Assembly (NCBI GenBank): GCA_008477525.1
Contig: SPDT01000007.1
Coordinates: 1,364,001 to 1,428,000, forward strand
Source: Hypomyces perniciosus
Lineage: Eukaryota > Ascomycota > Sordariomycetes > Hypocreales > Hypocreaceae
Length of the DNA stretch: 64,000 bases
Direction: 5' to 3'
In this document: piece by piece, positions 1-11,828 of the stretch
How positions within the stretch are numbered: the first letter of the stretch is position 1
Layout: every line of letters begins with the position of its first letter
Program-made: the position numbers and the translations under genes
Notes under the pieces: model-generated
The model's input: only the letters and a program-made list of their open reading frames with translations
What the model was told of the DNA's origin: nothing
Database searches by the model: none

Positions 1-748
1 CGGTGTGGATGTTCTTGACATAGACATTGGTGAAGTTGGCCTTCATCTCTTCGAACTTGCTCTGGCGGTCCTTCTTGGGGATGTGGTAGCCGACATAGAC
101 CTTCTTCTCGTTGAGAAGCATGCCATTAACGTGCTTGATGGCCTGCGCAGCAGCCTCGTCAGTCTCATAGTGGACAAAGCCGTAGCCCTTGGAGTTTCCA
201 TTCTCGTCCTGGGCAACCTTGCAGCTCAGGATGTTGCCGAAAGCGGCAAATGTGTCGTGAAGAGCCTTGTTGTCAATGGCGACGTCAAGATTCTTGATGA
301 ACACATTGCCCTGGCCAGTCTTGCGCAGAGCGGGGTCACGCTGGGACCACATGATACGGCAGGGACGACCCTTGATGAGAGTGTAGTTGAGCTCCTCCAG
401 GGCCTTCTCGCCGTCGGCCGTGGAGTTGTAGTTCACATAGGCGTAACCAAGGGAACGACGAGTAACGGCATCACGGCAGACACGAATCGAAGCAACAGCG
501 CCAATCTGGGAGAAGAGCTCGAAGAGCATAGCCTCAGTGACAGACGGGTCAAGCTCTCCAACATAGAGCGACGCGGAGTTCTGGGGGTGGGGGGCAGCGG
601 AGTTCGGGGCAGGGCCAGAGGCATCGTCAGAGGCACCAACGGTGGTGTCAAGAGTAGGAGCCTTGCCATCGGCGCCGCCGTTAAGAGAGGTGTTGTTGAG
701 GTCGTTGGCGAGCTGGTCAACAGCGCCGGAGGTCGTGTTAGCGGCCAT
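1..748 (-). CDS. pab1: Polyadenylate-binding protein, N-terminal part (cut by window edge)
   Basis: Binds poly(A) tails in cytoplasm and nucleus and links them to translation initiation and deadenylation. The start codon is at 748-746 and 249 codons are visible before the left edge. After a low-complexity N-terminus (residues 1-58) RRM1 shows RNP2 LYVGEL at 61-66 and RNP1 SLGYAYVNY at about 99-107. RRM2 shows VFIKNL at 149-154 and SKGYGFVHY at about 187-195. RRM3 begins with VYVKNI near 242. This spacing is that of PABPC/Pab1. The rest (end of RRM3, RRM4, MLLE domain) lies outside the window. No intron is needed in the visible coding part. A leader intron lies just upstream of the start, and the leader is A-rich, which may allow the protein to bind its own mRNA. 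Confidence 0.95.
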   Translation of the reverse strand, partial: MAANTTSGAVDQLANDLNNTSLNGGADGKAPTLDTTVGASDDASGPAPNSAAPHPQNSASLYVGELDPSVTEAMLFELFSQIGAVASIRVCRDAVTRRSLGYAYVNYNSTADGEKALEELNYTLIKGRPCRIMWSQRDPALRKTGQGNVFIKNLDVAIDNKALHDTFAAFGNILSCKVAQDENGNSKGYGFVHYETDEAAAQAIKHVNGMLLNEKKVYVGYHIPKKDRQSKFEEMKANFTNVYVKNIHT

Positions 749-1976
749 GATGACGTTTTAAATCCCGGGTATCAAACGAGGCTGCAAAACAACAATCCAG
801 ATTAGCCCTTGTGCGATAAGCAGGGAGGGGCCACGCGAGCCACGGCGGGACCCAGCGACCGAGGGGCACGATGCGAGACTTACCGATTTAGAAGGTTGTC
901 AAAGAACTTGATGCTCGGCAAGTCAGTGGTAACAAACTGCGAGCGGAGCGACTGGATGTGCTGAGGCAACTGTGATGAGCTGTCTCGAGGGTGATTTGTG
1001 TGGTGGCGTTTGTCGACGATGTCGCGAGCCGGGAGATGGTGCGTAGGGGATTTTTTGGGGGGGTTTTCAATTTTTTTTGGTTGATTTTCTTGGTTGAAGA
1101 AAAAAGAGCAAGGACAGAGAACTAGTACGAAGACCGTACCTCTGAGCCGACTCGCCTTTTATTGGGTTTGGGTTGTTTGGAATAAGGTTGGGCGTTGTGT
1201 GGAAGAAGAGAAAAAAGAGAATTTTCAACCACTTGACATTTTTTTCCTGGGCTGCTAAACCTGGCTGGCGGTGGAGTGACCTTTCCGTGCTTCTTAGCGG
1301 CGGCGTTGTTCCTGCTGCGTTTCTTAGGGTACCACAGTGCTAGACACGGTATGATGAGAGCGGGACATTCTGCCCTGAATTGGGAGGGGAAAGTATTCAG
1401 TAACAGGAACCCTAACATCTACGACTGAGTGTTGTTAGCAGCGCATCAGCAACCCCGCCCTCAATGGGTTTCTAACGGTCCAGCGAATGTGGGTATGATG
1501 CGAACCATGAGACTTTTGTTTCATTCATATCTTGCTCACAGTATCTATTTACGTCCATCAGCCGACAGTTCCATCAAAGGGAACTGCCTCCGTTCAGAGC
1601 GAAGCTATTCATTGTGCCTACTTAGGAGGTAGTGCCTGTGCGCATAGAGGGCAGCGATACAGTACCGTACCCCACCTCTAACTTCAACACTGTATCACGG
1701 TGGGATGTCCAAGGCGGTGACAGTTGCCTTATCTTATCGGCACGGGACCTAAATCAACCCATAGCAGCCGCCGCCCCACTTGTGATGCCATCCGAACTGC
1801 CACCAGCGTCGTACCCACCATTACTACCTAGTCTTAGGTGCTGATGAAGCTCTGGGGGTGAATCTTCTAGAATCACCATAACGCCAACCAGTTGTCGGTT
1901 GAGGGCACTGAATAATATGCACTTGCTTTGATTCATCGTTCTTCCCTGTTGAGCAGAGAACAGAAGCGTCGTCGCC
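749..1976. other. Divergent spacer pab1 / HECT ligase, containing the pab1 leader
   Basis: Apart from the pab1 leader intron, this stretch holds an A-rich tract as read on the pab1 strand (about 1047-1104). I see no ATG in the pab1 leader from that tract down to the intron donor. No convincing coding sequence is visible. Promoters for both neighbours must lie here, but I could not pin a TATA element. Confidence 0.6.
782..883 (-). other. Probable 5'-UTR intron of pab1
   Basis: On the minus strand a consensus donor GTAAGT starts at 883, and the acceptor TTGTTTTGCAG ends at 782, 34 nt before the pab1 start codon. A CTAAT branch-like element lies shortly before the acceptor. The length of 102 nt fits fungal introns. 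Splicing is inferred from signals only. Confidence 0.7.
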
Positions 1977-4900
1977 ATGTTCTCTACCTTCACTGGCAAT
2001 TCAAGACGGGTGAGGAACGTCAACCTCAGCGGACAAGCGAGCAACCCGTTCAGCAACGCGTCATGGAGCCCATCTGCTGTTTCAAATGCAACAAAAACGG
2101 TTTCAAATGCGCAGGCTGAGCGAGAGAAGCGACAGATTGAGAGGCAGCGCCTTAAGGCAGCATCCAAGATCCAGAGAACATGGAGAGGCTATATGTCGAG
2201 GGCGTCTATGAGAGAGCACCGCAGGAGAGAATTCGACGACCTCTACCAATCTTCATCCGATGGCGACATCAGCCAGCGACTACCTATAGCCTTCAACCTT
2301 TTCCTGACCTTCTTCACTGCGCAGCGGAACGACGATCTGCAGCGCTTGTTCCTGTTCGTCAGCGATTGTAATCATATTCATCTACAGCAACTTGACCTCT
2401 CCAGCCGTCATCCCTCAAAGCTACCAAAGTTTGTGGCACATCTTGTGGAAGCTCTAGGTGTTCTCGCCTCAGCAGAGTATGTTCATTACAAAAGAAGGCC
2501 CAAAACGAGGCTTCTCCCAAGATATGATGAGCTTGCAGGTCAATGTACTTTGCTGACAGACAACCATAGCGACACATCCTTCCAGCCGGATCATTTACTA
2601 AAACTGATTAATCGATTCACATCTCACGCACCGCATGCCATAACGAGACATATAAATGAATATTTTACAGCGCTAGCCAAGCTATGTCGAAGCAAGGAAG
2701 GGGGGGAATGGCCAGAAATTCTCTTCAACTCCCTTTCTACGTCGTTAACGGTCCATATAGGTGACAGTAAGTTGTTTGTGAACTACTGTTGGGTGTTCTA
2801 TCTAAAGAATAGAATGTTTACTGACACGACTCCAAATAGGTGCAAACCATTACAGGGCGTTGGCCTTTCGCTTCCTGGTGTGTCAGGACCTAAACTTGTT
2901 TGAGGACAACATAGTTCGGTTGGCGCAAGCTGTTGACACAGAAAGGCTTGCGAGAGAAATTGAGCAAGGCTATACCACTAGCCCAGACAGCTTACCAACA
3001 AAAGATGAACTCCTTTGGCTGCTGTCTCACTTTATCGATCTTGTTCGAGCGCAGAGGGGCTCAACCCGGAAGTTCATCTATATGAATGCCCTTTTCATTC
3101 AGATATCTGGTCTGTCATCCGATATCAGCCTTCGCCTAAGTATGCAGTCGTTCCCTGAACAAACAGAAAGCTCATCTCAAGAATTGATTGCGCAACCCCT
3201 TTCACCTTACGTCTGCCGCCAATTGTTGTCGCTTCTCGACCATAAAGGTATTTCGAACTTGTTACACGACTTCTCCGCTAGTTTGGCGCAATCCTCAAGC
3301 CAGGATTTTCGGGGAACTGGGCTTCTCTCAGGCTATATTCTCGCCTTGCTTCAGAGTTTTCCAAGCAAAGCGGATGACACACGTATGCGGCTCTTCTTGG
3401 AGGAAATACCAAGTGCTACTGGTCGTGTCCCTATAGTCAAACATCTTTGGCAGATAATGCAACAGACCTCGGTGTTTCGGAAGTTGAAGACCGGTTCTGA
3501 AACACCAATCAACATCCTCCGCAGGTATCTTAGCAACGATTCACCCCTTCCGAGTCTCGCTGTGGAGGAAGAGGAGTGGAGGGTGATCTTGCTCTTTCTT
3601 GAGTTGTATATCTTCATCCTTCGGCTTAGCGATGATGAAGATTTTTTCAGTGGCATATCCCCCAGATTGTTAGACAACAGTTCTTCGACATCCCGCATTC
3701 GTTCGTCAAGCTTGTCACTGATGGATGTGGAGGCGCTCACCACCTTCCTCAAAAACACGGCATTTACCCTTCATTACAAAGTACAGGAAATCACAGAAAC
3801 TCGGGATTCCGTTGATTCGTCTGCTGCGTCTCGGTTGGAAAAGTATTTGAACCCGACACAAAACGCTCAGAGGCACTCTGATGCCTCAAGAGTGGCTGGT
3901 GAAAATGCTGCTCATCAAGCATCAACAAAGTTGGATTTGGATAGCCTCCGCGGTGTTATTACAACAGCATTAAAAATGTTGTATCAAAGGGATTCTCGAA
4001 AGCCGTTTCTGTCAGCAAACCACTGGCTTATGAAAAATAGACTTAGTGGGGAGGATTTCCTCGCTGCCGTCTTGGCAGAGGAGAATAGGCTGAATGAGGA
4101 GCAAAATGAGGATAGTGATGACGAGTCCGATTCTACGGAGGCTCCTTCATTCGGTAATGAGCCTGGATCTCACTCTACGTTCACTGGGCAACGGCTCTCT
4201 CACAACTTCCGGCTTGAAAGACTTAAATTGCTCCAGAGTCGGGCCCAAAGAGAACGTCGATTTGCGGAAATGGGCCCTAAACTGGAGATTTTAAAGCACA
4301 TACCCTTCGTCGTTCCATTCGACACGCGAGTCAGAATCTTCCGTCAGTTCATTCAGCTCGACCGATATCGCAGACTTGGAAATAATGCTCTTTTGCCAAT
4401 GCTGCCATCCTCAAAGCACCTCGCCAAGATCCGCCGTGACCAAGTGTTCGAAGATGCTTTCAAGCAATTTTATAAGTTGGGAAACGGTCTAAAGGATCCA
4501 ATACAAATCACCTTTGTCGATCAATTTGATACCCCTGAGGCTGGCATTGATGGCGGCGGTGTTACCAAGGAGTTTCTGACGTGTGTCACATCTGAGGCGT
4601 TTGGCAACGAGCATGGAGACTTAGGAATGTTCACATCAAACGAAAAGAGTCTATTGTATCCCAATCCCATTGTGGTGGATACACTCCGAGAGTCACTGCG
4701 ACGACGGGGATATGCTGAGTCAGATCCTGAGTGGAAAGATGCTATATCTAATCTCCTCAAACGCTTCGAGTTTCTGGGGCGTGTTGTTGGGAAGTGCCTG
4801 TACGACGGTATCCTTGTCGACCTCGCATTCGCAGGATTTTTCCTACTGAAGTGGCCTTCTCCCGGACCCAAGGAGGAGAACGCCTACAGAGGTAGTGTTA

Positions 4901-5613
4901 ATGATCTACAGGACATGGATGAAGAGCTATACAAGGGCCTCCTTAGCCTCAAGAATTACTCTGGTGACGTTTCAGGCTTGGGATTCGACTTCACAGTCAC
5001 CGACCAAATATCCCCACCAGGAGAGCCGATCCAGACTATAACCAGGAAACTGATTCCCAATGGCGATGAGGTCCAGGTCACCAACGATAATCGGCCGCTT
5101 TACATATCATACGCTGCCCGCCATCGCCTTGTCGTCCAGCCGGCTATACAGACTGCAGCTTTCCTCCGTGGCCTCCGCGATATTATACGGCCATCATGGT
5201 TGTCCATGTTTAATCAATCGGAGCTTCAACGCCTAGTAGGCGGTGACTCGACGGATATTGACATCGAAGACTTACGCCAGCACACCATCTACAGTGGTGT
5301 TTACCAAATCGGAGATGATAATGAGGAACACCCGACGATCAAGATGTTCTGGAAGGTCATGTCTGAATTCACGGATGCTCAGAGGCGTGACGTTCTCAAA
5401 TATGTCAGCTCCACACCAAGAGCGCCATTACTAGGCTTCTCACAGCTAAGGCCCAAGTTCAGCATCAGAGATGGTGGCTCGGATGAAGAACGGCTTCCAA
5501 GTACGAGCACGTGTGTGAATCTCCTGAAGCTTCCGATTTATAAGCAGGAATCAAAGCTTAGAGAGAAGCTGCTCTATGCAGTGTCTTCTAAGGCTGGGTT
5601 TGATTTGAGTTAG
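1977..5613 (+). CDS. hul5: HECT-type E3 ubiquitin ligase, Hul5/UBE3C family
   Basis: Transfers ubiquitin from an E2 through a catalytic cysteine; the family extends ubiquitin chains on proteasome-bound and misfolded proteins. Two exons: 1977-2766 and 2840-5613. The intron has donor GTAAGT and acceptor AATAG, phase 1, and gives 1187 residues. A basic N-terminal helix is followed by an IQ motif (KIQRTWRGYMSR, about 64-76), as in UBE3C. The HECT domain fills the last 350 or so residues and includes PEAGIDGGGVTKEF. The catalytic Cys is residue 1155 in STCVNLLKLP, 32 residues from the end, the normal place. The start has an A/T-poor but acceptable context (gccATG) and begins with MFSTFTGNSRRVRNVNLSG, typical of the family. 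It converges on the GH125 gene, with 196 bp between stop codons. Confidence 0.95.
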
Positions 5614-5809
5614 GGAAAGGGGTATTTAGGTATCATGGCATATGGTGGGCTTTGGCGGGATGAAGGAACATGGGGTATTGACGGAGTCGTTGGATTCCGT
5701 ACTAACATATTTTATGTTTCATTATACTCTGAGTTATGCATCAAGAATCATTTTAAATGTTGGTCATTGGACTAGAGAAAGGCACGGAGTAGATGTACTC
5801 TTCGTTGTC

Positions 5810-7560
5810 TTAGTAGCTCCTAGATAGCAGCTCCGGCTTCCGTTTCCAGAGGTCCAAAATCATTTGACCAAATAGTCCGTTTGCCCACGCAAACCTAAAG
5901 AATCTGTTAATTCTTGGATGCCATCTTTGACACGCTTTATAAGAACTCGTGAAGAACTCACCATGGTCTTGTCCATCTCGCATCGTTGTGACTGTCGACA
6001 GACTCATGCATGAGTCCCAAGCCACTCGTGGAGCCCATGAGCTGCCTAATACCGCCCACGATCTCCTCGTCGTCATCGGACGTCATGATTTGCATGATTA
6101 TACCCATTGGCCATCCCATCCCGGGTCCGAGATGCGGGCCGCCTGTAGCATTGATAATGGGGCCGTAGGCGTAGTAAGGGTTTGAGTGGCTGAGGACAAA
6201 GCCGCAAGTGTTCTTGTAGATGGGGTTGGAGGAAGATTTAAAGCCCAAATGGGGGATGCTCAGAAGGGAGGGGATGTTCGCATCGTCCTGCACGTAGTGT
6301 CAGCAAACAGATCATGAGGATAAGGCTATGGTGATATGTGGTGTACCATGAGGTTGAACGAGCCGAATCCGTCTATCTCGTAGGCGTACATCTCGCCAAA
6401 CTTGGGATGGTTGACGATGGCATGGTCATTTATGCCCTTGTCAATGCCGTTGGCCATGTCTTCCATCTCAGAAGCGGTTTTCACATCGATTGTCTTCATG
6501 ATCTGCGCGCAGGCTTTGAGGTAGCGCGAGAACATCATGTTAGCCGGGATGAAGTACTGATAGATGGTTGAGTCGTCCGAGGGGCGGAAGAAGCTCCGCA
6601 CAAGACCCAGGCCGCCATTGACGGGATTTCCAGCGCCATTGTTTGATACCGTCTCTGTGGCACTGGTCGCCTGGCGGAACCATGTGTACGGGGATTTGTT
6701 CACGGATCCATCAGCTGCGTACGTGCCGGTCATCATATCTCGGGCGAGCTTCAGGATGGCGCGCACGGAATCAGCCCACTTGAACTTGGCAAAGAAAAGC
6801 GCGTCATTGGTGGCTCCATAGTAATCCCACGAGAGCTGCAAGAATGCCGCAACAGAGTCGAGCTCGTATTTGCACTCGAAGACTACCTCGGGGTCGTACG
6901 GCGGGTTGACTGTGTCGCGAGCTACGTCCAACACCCTCCCATGATGTTCTAGGATTTTATGGTGTGCTGGGACCTTGGACTCGGGGGGTGGCTGGAAGGC
7001 ATTACAGTAGGGGAATTGGCGGATGTACCGGCCTTGAAGGTTGATGACTCCGCGGTAAAGCTTCGCGATGCTGTTCGGATGGTCATTCTTGATGGTGGTG
7101 GAATTGAGGATAGGTTTGTAAGATTGAAGCTGGTTGGCGCTGTCACGCAACCACATGGCATTGATATCCCCCGTAATCACAAACGCCAGCTACCACAGTT
7201 GTCAGTCAAAGGTTTCACGATGTTAATTTTTCAAGTGGTATAGGCCCTTGCCTCTTCATCTGGGTCATCAGCGGCGGTCCCTTTCCACGACACCGTTGTA
7301 TCCACGGTATTGGGCCATGTATTCTGAAATAATCTGTACAGATCCGGGTCCTTGATTTCCTTCTCCATTCTCTGAATGGTTTGCTCTACTTCGGGGACGA
7401 CGTAAGACCGACACTCGCTTGCTGGACGTTGGTACGGAAACGCATGTTTGCCGCTCGAGAAAGGCTCATGTCGCTGACCTGCGTAGTCGACATACTTGGG
7501 ACAGTTGGGCGGTATCGCAACCACCACTGCCAATGTCAAGGCCAGGATGAATGAGTACAT
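5810..7560 (-). CDS. Secreted glycoside hydrolase family 125 protein (exo-alpha-1,6-mannosidase family)
   Basis: Family members remove alpha-1,6-linked mannose from the non-reducing end. Four exons: 7560-7252, 7189-6347, 6287-5962 and 5894-5810, giving 520 residues. Intron 1 uses a GC donor (GAG|GCAAGG); intron 2 is 6346-6288 and intron 3 is 5961-5895. The protein starts with a short signal peptide (MYSFILALTLAVVVA). Family landmarks in order are SECRSYVVPEVE, LAFVITGDINAMWLRDSANQ joined exactly across the GC-AG junction, ECKYELDSVAAFL, YAYEIDGFGSFNLMDDANI across intron 2, and HESVDSHND..TRPWFAWANGLFG across intron 3. All junctions restore conserved motifs, so the gene looks intact. It could act on cell-wall or external mannans, which is an inference from the signal peptide. 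The position of the exon 2 end may be off by one base. Confidence 0.9.
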
Positions 7561-9306
7561 GATGATGAGAATTCGAAGTGTTGATCCATGAACCCTGAAT
7601 CAGGGGTTCCAGGTCCGGCCCATAAAAGAACGGGCCTTGTCTACTTCGTATTTTGTCTTGTAAAAATAGCGGACGGGAATCACCCCAGCAATACGAGTAG
7701 TGGTAGCAGTAGTATATAATAATTACTCATCATTCCAAGCCTTCAAGACCTGACAATACAACATCAAAATGGGCAACGCAACGGTTATTGGACATGCATT
7801 TCTGTCTGAAGGTCACCGCCTATTGGTGGTGATCACCTCTGCGTGTCAGGGTATCATTCGGTGTTGAGTGTTTCACTGGCCATTGGCGTCCGGAGGTCGA
7901 CAAAAATCCATCGTGGCCAAATTTATAGTAGTACCTCTATCGTCGCTGGAGCTTCTTATCATAAGAAATCCTGATCCCCAAGTACGAAGTATTAGTGATA
8001 TATTCTCCGTTGTCGATACGTCACCATTGAGGTTTCCTCGAAAGCTGCCAATGCTTTTTGTAAGATAGACATCTAACCTCCGCGTTTGCATGGAAAATAC
8101 GGAGCCTTTAGGTTAGGCGTACGAATGTACCGATGACATCACCTGACCGAACATGGTGACCCAGAAGAGGCTATACATAGGTACGTTTTACTGGCTATGT
8201 CACAAACCGGAGCCTGTACGACGTACGAAGTAATATATGTATATATAATCATAATAGAGGTCTATATCTACCGATTTACTGAGGTCAGATGCTTCCCATA
8301 GCAATGCCTGCTCAGGAATATGACTTATAATATTCAATCCAGTCACAGATCCAAGTGCGTAGGTAAGAAATACTAGTTCATACAAGCGCCAAACATGCAT
8401 CATACATATCCTCATATCCTCCAAAAGGCCTTTAGGCCTTCAACCAACAGAAGAAATATTCAGCCACCCATAAAACCAGTCAGATCGGCAGGCACTGGTT
8501 TTAGTGTCTGATAGCACAACGACCGGAACAATTGATGGCAGTTATATGGATGAAATGGGAGCAAGCGAGCAACAAAAATCGTGGACCACAAAAAGCATAT
8601 ATCACTATAGGGTTACTCCCATGGGTCTGAGCCTATTCACGCTATGTAAGATGTGACTCAAAGGCCTTGATACCGTGATAATTCACAGAGGTGAAACAAT
8701 TGAGCCAAGTTGAGCAGCATTTTGCTGACAATGTTTTGAGAGCTTTGGTAGCTACCCTATGGCATGCGCCCTTGTGTCGCTTAGCCCAAGTCCGTTAACA
8801 TAGATGGGGCAATCAACTCATGGGAGATTGAGAACCACAGGGTTCCAACTCTCACCAACCTACTAAGCCTAGGTACTAGATACTTCGTACATGCTATCTA
8901 TCTACTTCGTATGTACGAAGTAGTATCTGACATAACTGCGCTGAACAGGCATTGAGGATCGTTGGCTGTTCTACGTCACTTTTTCGCAACGGCTATCAGA
9001 GGCTTGTGATCGAGGCCAAGAAGTACTTAGGAAATACCAGTTAAGCCGAGCATTCCCACAGAATTTGTACTATAGGCCCCATAACGCTTATGTATCCATT
9101 ATGTCGACTGCCCCTCCGGCTTCGGTCGGCTATGGAAAATCCACGACATCGGACCAAGGGTAGCCAATTGTCGAATAGATAATGGTAAACTGGAACCGTA
9201 CTTGACGTCGACGCTACGGCGCTTTTCAGCTTCCCACACGCAAACTTGACTCGTTTCTCGCCGGGAAACGTCTGCCCTCCGAGAGGCAGCGGTCCAGGCC
9301 AGAACC
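7561..9306. other. Gene-free AT-rich spacer with nonamer cluster
   Basis: No reading frame here looks coding on either strand. The stretch is AT-rich (for example the TATATGTATATATAAT tract near 8229) and carries six exact copies of TACGAAGTA or its complement (7642, 7983, 8224, 8881, 8903, 8914), two of which form a perfect hairpin. Part of it must contain the promoters of the flanking divergent genes. Confidence 0.6.
8902..8923. repeat. Perfect 10-bp-arm inverted repeat built from two TACGAAGTA copies
   Basis: CTACTTCGTA, a two-base loop TG, then TACGAAGTAG: a perfect hairpin of 22 bp. A third copy of the nonamer lies just upstream at 8881-8889. It is in gene-free DNA. Confidence 0.85.
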
Positions 9307-11272
9307 ATGTCAGCCTCAATACCCGTATCGAGATGCGTTCAGCGCAGCACACGAGCGATTACAAGATGCCGACCAGCACGAAGCCTCCGTCCAGTCATTG
9401 CCTCGGGGAGAGGAATTTCTCTCCTCGCCCGGCCATCAATAGGGATGCCAATTGCTGCCGCGAGAGCATTTAGCACCGGATCAAGGCTACGGATGTCCGC
9501 CGCAGATGAATCTTTCGACCCTTCGAGCATCGAGCGCGAGTCTGACCAGGTTGATGTCTGCATTGTCGGCGGCGGTCCCGCGGGGCTCAGCGCGGCCATC
9601 CGGCTGAAGCAATTGGCGAACGAGGTGGGCAACGAGGACTTCCGAGTGCTCGTGTTGGAAAAAGCTGGAGATATTGGAGCACACATTCTTTCCGGAGCTG
9701 TCATTCAGCCGTCGTCGATCAATGAGCTCATCCCCGACTGGCTTGACGAGGACAACCCCTCCCGCTTCGAACATGCGACTCCCGCCGGTACCGATAAGAT
9801 GCGCTTCCTCACCAAGACCTCTGCAATCCCACTCCCCGCCCCTCCGCAGATGAACAACCACGGCAACTACATTGTTAGCTTGAATCAATTCGTAAAGTGG
9901 CTTGGTGAACGGGCTGAGGAAGTTGGCGTCGAGGTGTACCCTGGTTTTGCAGCTGCCGAGGTCTTATACAACTCCGATGGGTCGGTAAAGGGCGTGGCTA
10001 CGAATGATTTGGGCATCGGACGAGACGGAAAACCAAAGGAGTCGTTTGAGCGGGGTATGGAGTTCCATGCGCGGGTGACAATGTTCGGCGAGGGTTGCCA
10101 TGGCAGTTTGACGAAGCAGGTGGTCAGCAAGTTTGACTTGCGACGGGACAGTCAACACCAGACTTACGGCTTGGGCATTAAGGAAGTGTGGGAGATCGAC
10201 CCAGCCAAGTTCGAGAAAGGCCTGATAGTGCACTCCATGGGCTATCCCCTACCCAAGGATGTGTATGGCGGTTCATTTATGTACCACTTTGGCGAGAACA
10301 TGGTCAGCTTGGGGCTGGTGGTATCGTTGGACTACCAGAACCCATGGCTCTCACCATACCAGGAGTTCCAGAAGCTCAAGCAGCATCCCTTATTTAGGAA
10401 TGTCCTCGAAGGGGGCAAGTGCATTTCTTATGGAGCTCGTGCCCTTGTTGAGGGTGGTTTCCAGTCTATACCCAAGGTTGCTTTCCCCGGAGGTGCACTC
10501 ATTGGAGATTCTGCTGGTTTCGTCAACGTCCCCAAGGTCAAGGGCACACACAATGCCATGAAATCTGGCATGCTGGCTGCCGAGGCCGCATGGAAGGCCC
10601 TGAATGATTCTAGCGAGGGCACTGTTTTCCTGTATGACTATGAGGATTCACTGCGTAACTCGTCTATCTGGAAGGAGCTCAAGGAAGTACGCAACATGCG
10701 CCCCTCGTTCCACGGCCCTCTGGGAATGTACGGAGGCATCATCTATTCCGGCTTAGAAGCCTACGTCCTCAAGGGCAGAGTCCCATGGACGTTGAAGCAC
10801 AGCGTCCCCGACTACGCAGCGACGAAGCCAGCGGATCAGTACCCCAAGATCGAGTATGAAAAGCCCGACGGCAAGATCTCCTTTGACATCCTCACTAGCG
10901 TCTCGCGCACCGGCACGAATCACGAGGAAGACCAGCCTGTCCACCTCCAAGTCAAGGACTGGGACGCTCACACAGACAAGGCCTACCCGCCCTTCAAGGG
11001 GATGGAGAACCGTTTCTGCCCGGCAGGCGTGTACGAATACGTGGAGGATGAGTCAAAACCGCACGGTGTGCGATTCCAAATCAACTCGCAAAAGTAAGTT
11101 TTCCTTTTGTTTGTTTGTCTTGGGTATTTTTTTTTCTTTGTTGGGAAATTGGTGCTGACGTGATTTGAATAGCTGCATTCATTGTAAGACGTGCGATATC
11201 AAAGCACCCCAGCAGGACATTAACTGGCAGGTACCACAAGGAGGAGAGGGACCCAAGTATTATATGACCTAA
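9307..11272 (+). CDS. cir2: Electron transfer flavoprotein-ubiquinone oxidoreductase, mitochondrial
   Basis: Passes electrons from reduced ETF (fatty-acid and amino-acid oxidation) to ubiquinone at the inner mitochondrial membrane, using FAD and one 4Fe-4S cluster. Exons 9307-11093 and 11173-11272, intron donor GTAAGT and acceptor GAATAG, phase 2, 628 residues as expected for the family. The first 60 or so residues are Arg/Ser-rich with no acidic residue and end in ARAFSTGS, a typical matrix-targeting sequence with an R-x-F|S cleavage context. The FAD dinucleotide motif VGGGPAG is at about 87-93. The C-terminal ferredoxin-like cluster ligands are FCPAGVYEY in exon 1 and [10 protein letters not shown], created exactly at the exon 2 junction. 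The stop codon is followed directly by a run of A residues. Confidence 0.96.
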
Positions 11273-11284
11273 AAAAAAAAAAAA
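11271..11284 (+). repeat. A14 homopolymer overlapping the cir2 stop codon
   Basis: The TAA stop codon of the ETF-QO gene runs straight into an uninterrupted run of 14 A residues in genomic DNA. Confidence 0.9.
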
Positions 11285-11780
11285 TCATCCTTATGGAGTG
11301 TAAAAAAGGACATTTCGTATTATTCTTGTACTTGATAGATAGTTTTATGGCCATATATCATTCAAGCATTCAAATTGCCAAGGGGTGTAGGAAGTCATAT
11401 TCTTCGACATGCCTAGTGCCCGTACTTCGTAATAATAGGTTGAATAAAAGTATGTGGTGACATAGTTTTCGGGCCGAGACTGCTAGTATTTACCTTGGGT
11501 GCTTCGTACTCCATACTCTCCAAATGCTCTCTCATCGATGAATTTGTCAGTCTTGATCTGCAGGTTTGTGAAAAGGGTGAAACAAATGACAAAAAGCCAT
11601 CTTGGCGCTTGAAATATTGGAACTTGTTTGTGCATTCCCTTGGCTTGGCAGTGCTTTCAAAGGAAACCTGCATTTACATGCATGTTGAGCCACAAAGCCA
11701 GGCGGTGCATCAGACACATGATTCATTCCTTGCCTTCGTTCCAGTCTGAATGACGCCCAAAATCAACAAACGACGTTTAC

Positions 11781-11828
11781 CTCCGTATCTACGGAGTAAT
11801 ACTTCGTACATGGATGGAGTACGAAGTA
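11781..11828. repeat. Two adjacent palindromes of the TACGRAGTA family
   Basis: CTCCGTA-TC-TACGGAG (11781-11796) is a perfect hairpin with 7-bp arms and a two-base loop. Immediately after it, TACTTCGTA (11800-11808) and TACGAAGTA (11820-11828) form an inverted pair with an 11-bp spacer, followed by a degenerate further copy. Confidence 0.85.

Noticed and set aside
5..805. 266-codon open frame on the plus strand at the left edge
   Set aside because: It is the antisense shadow of the pab1 RRM region; the sense protein is a clear PABP.
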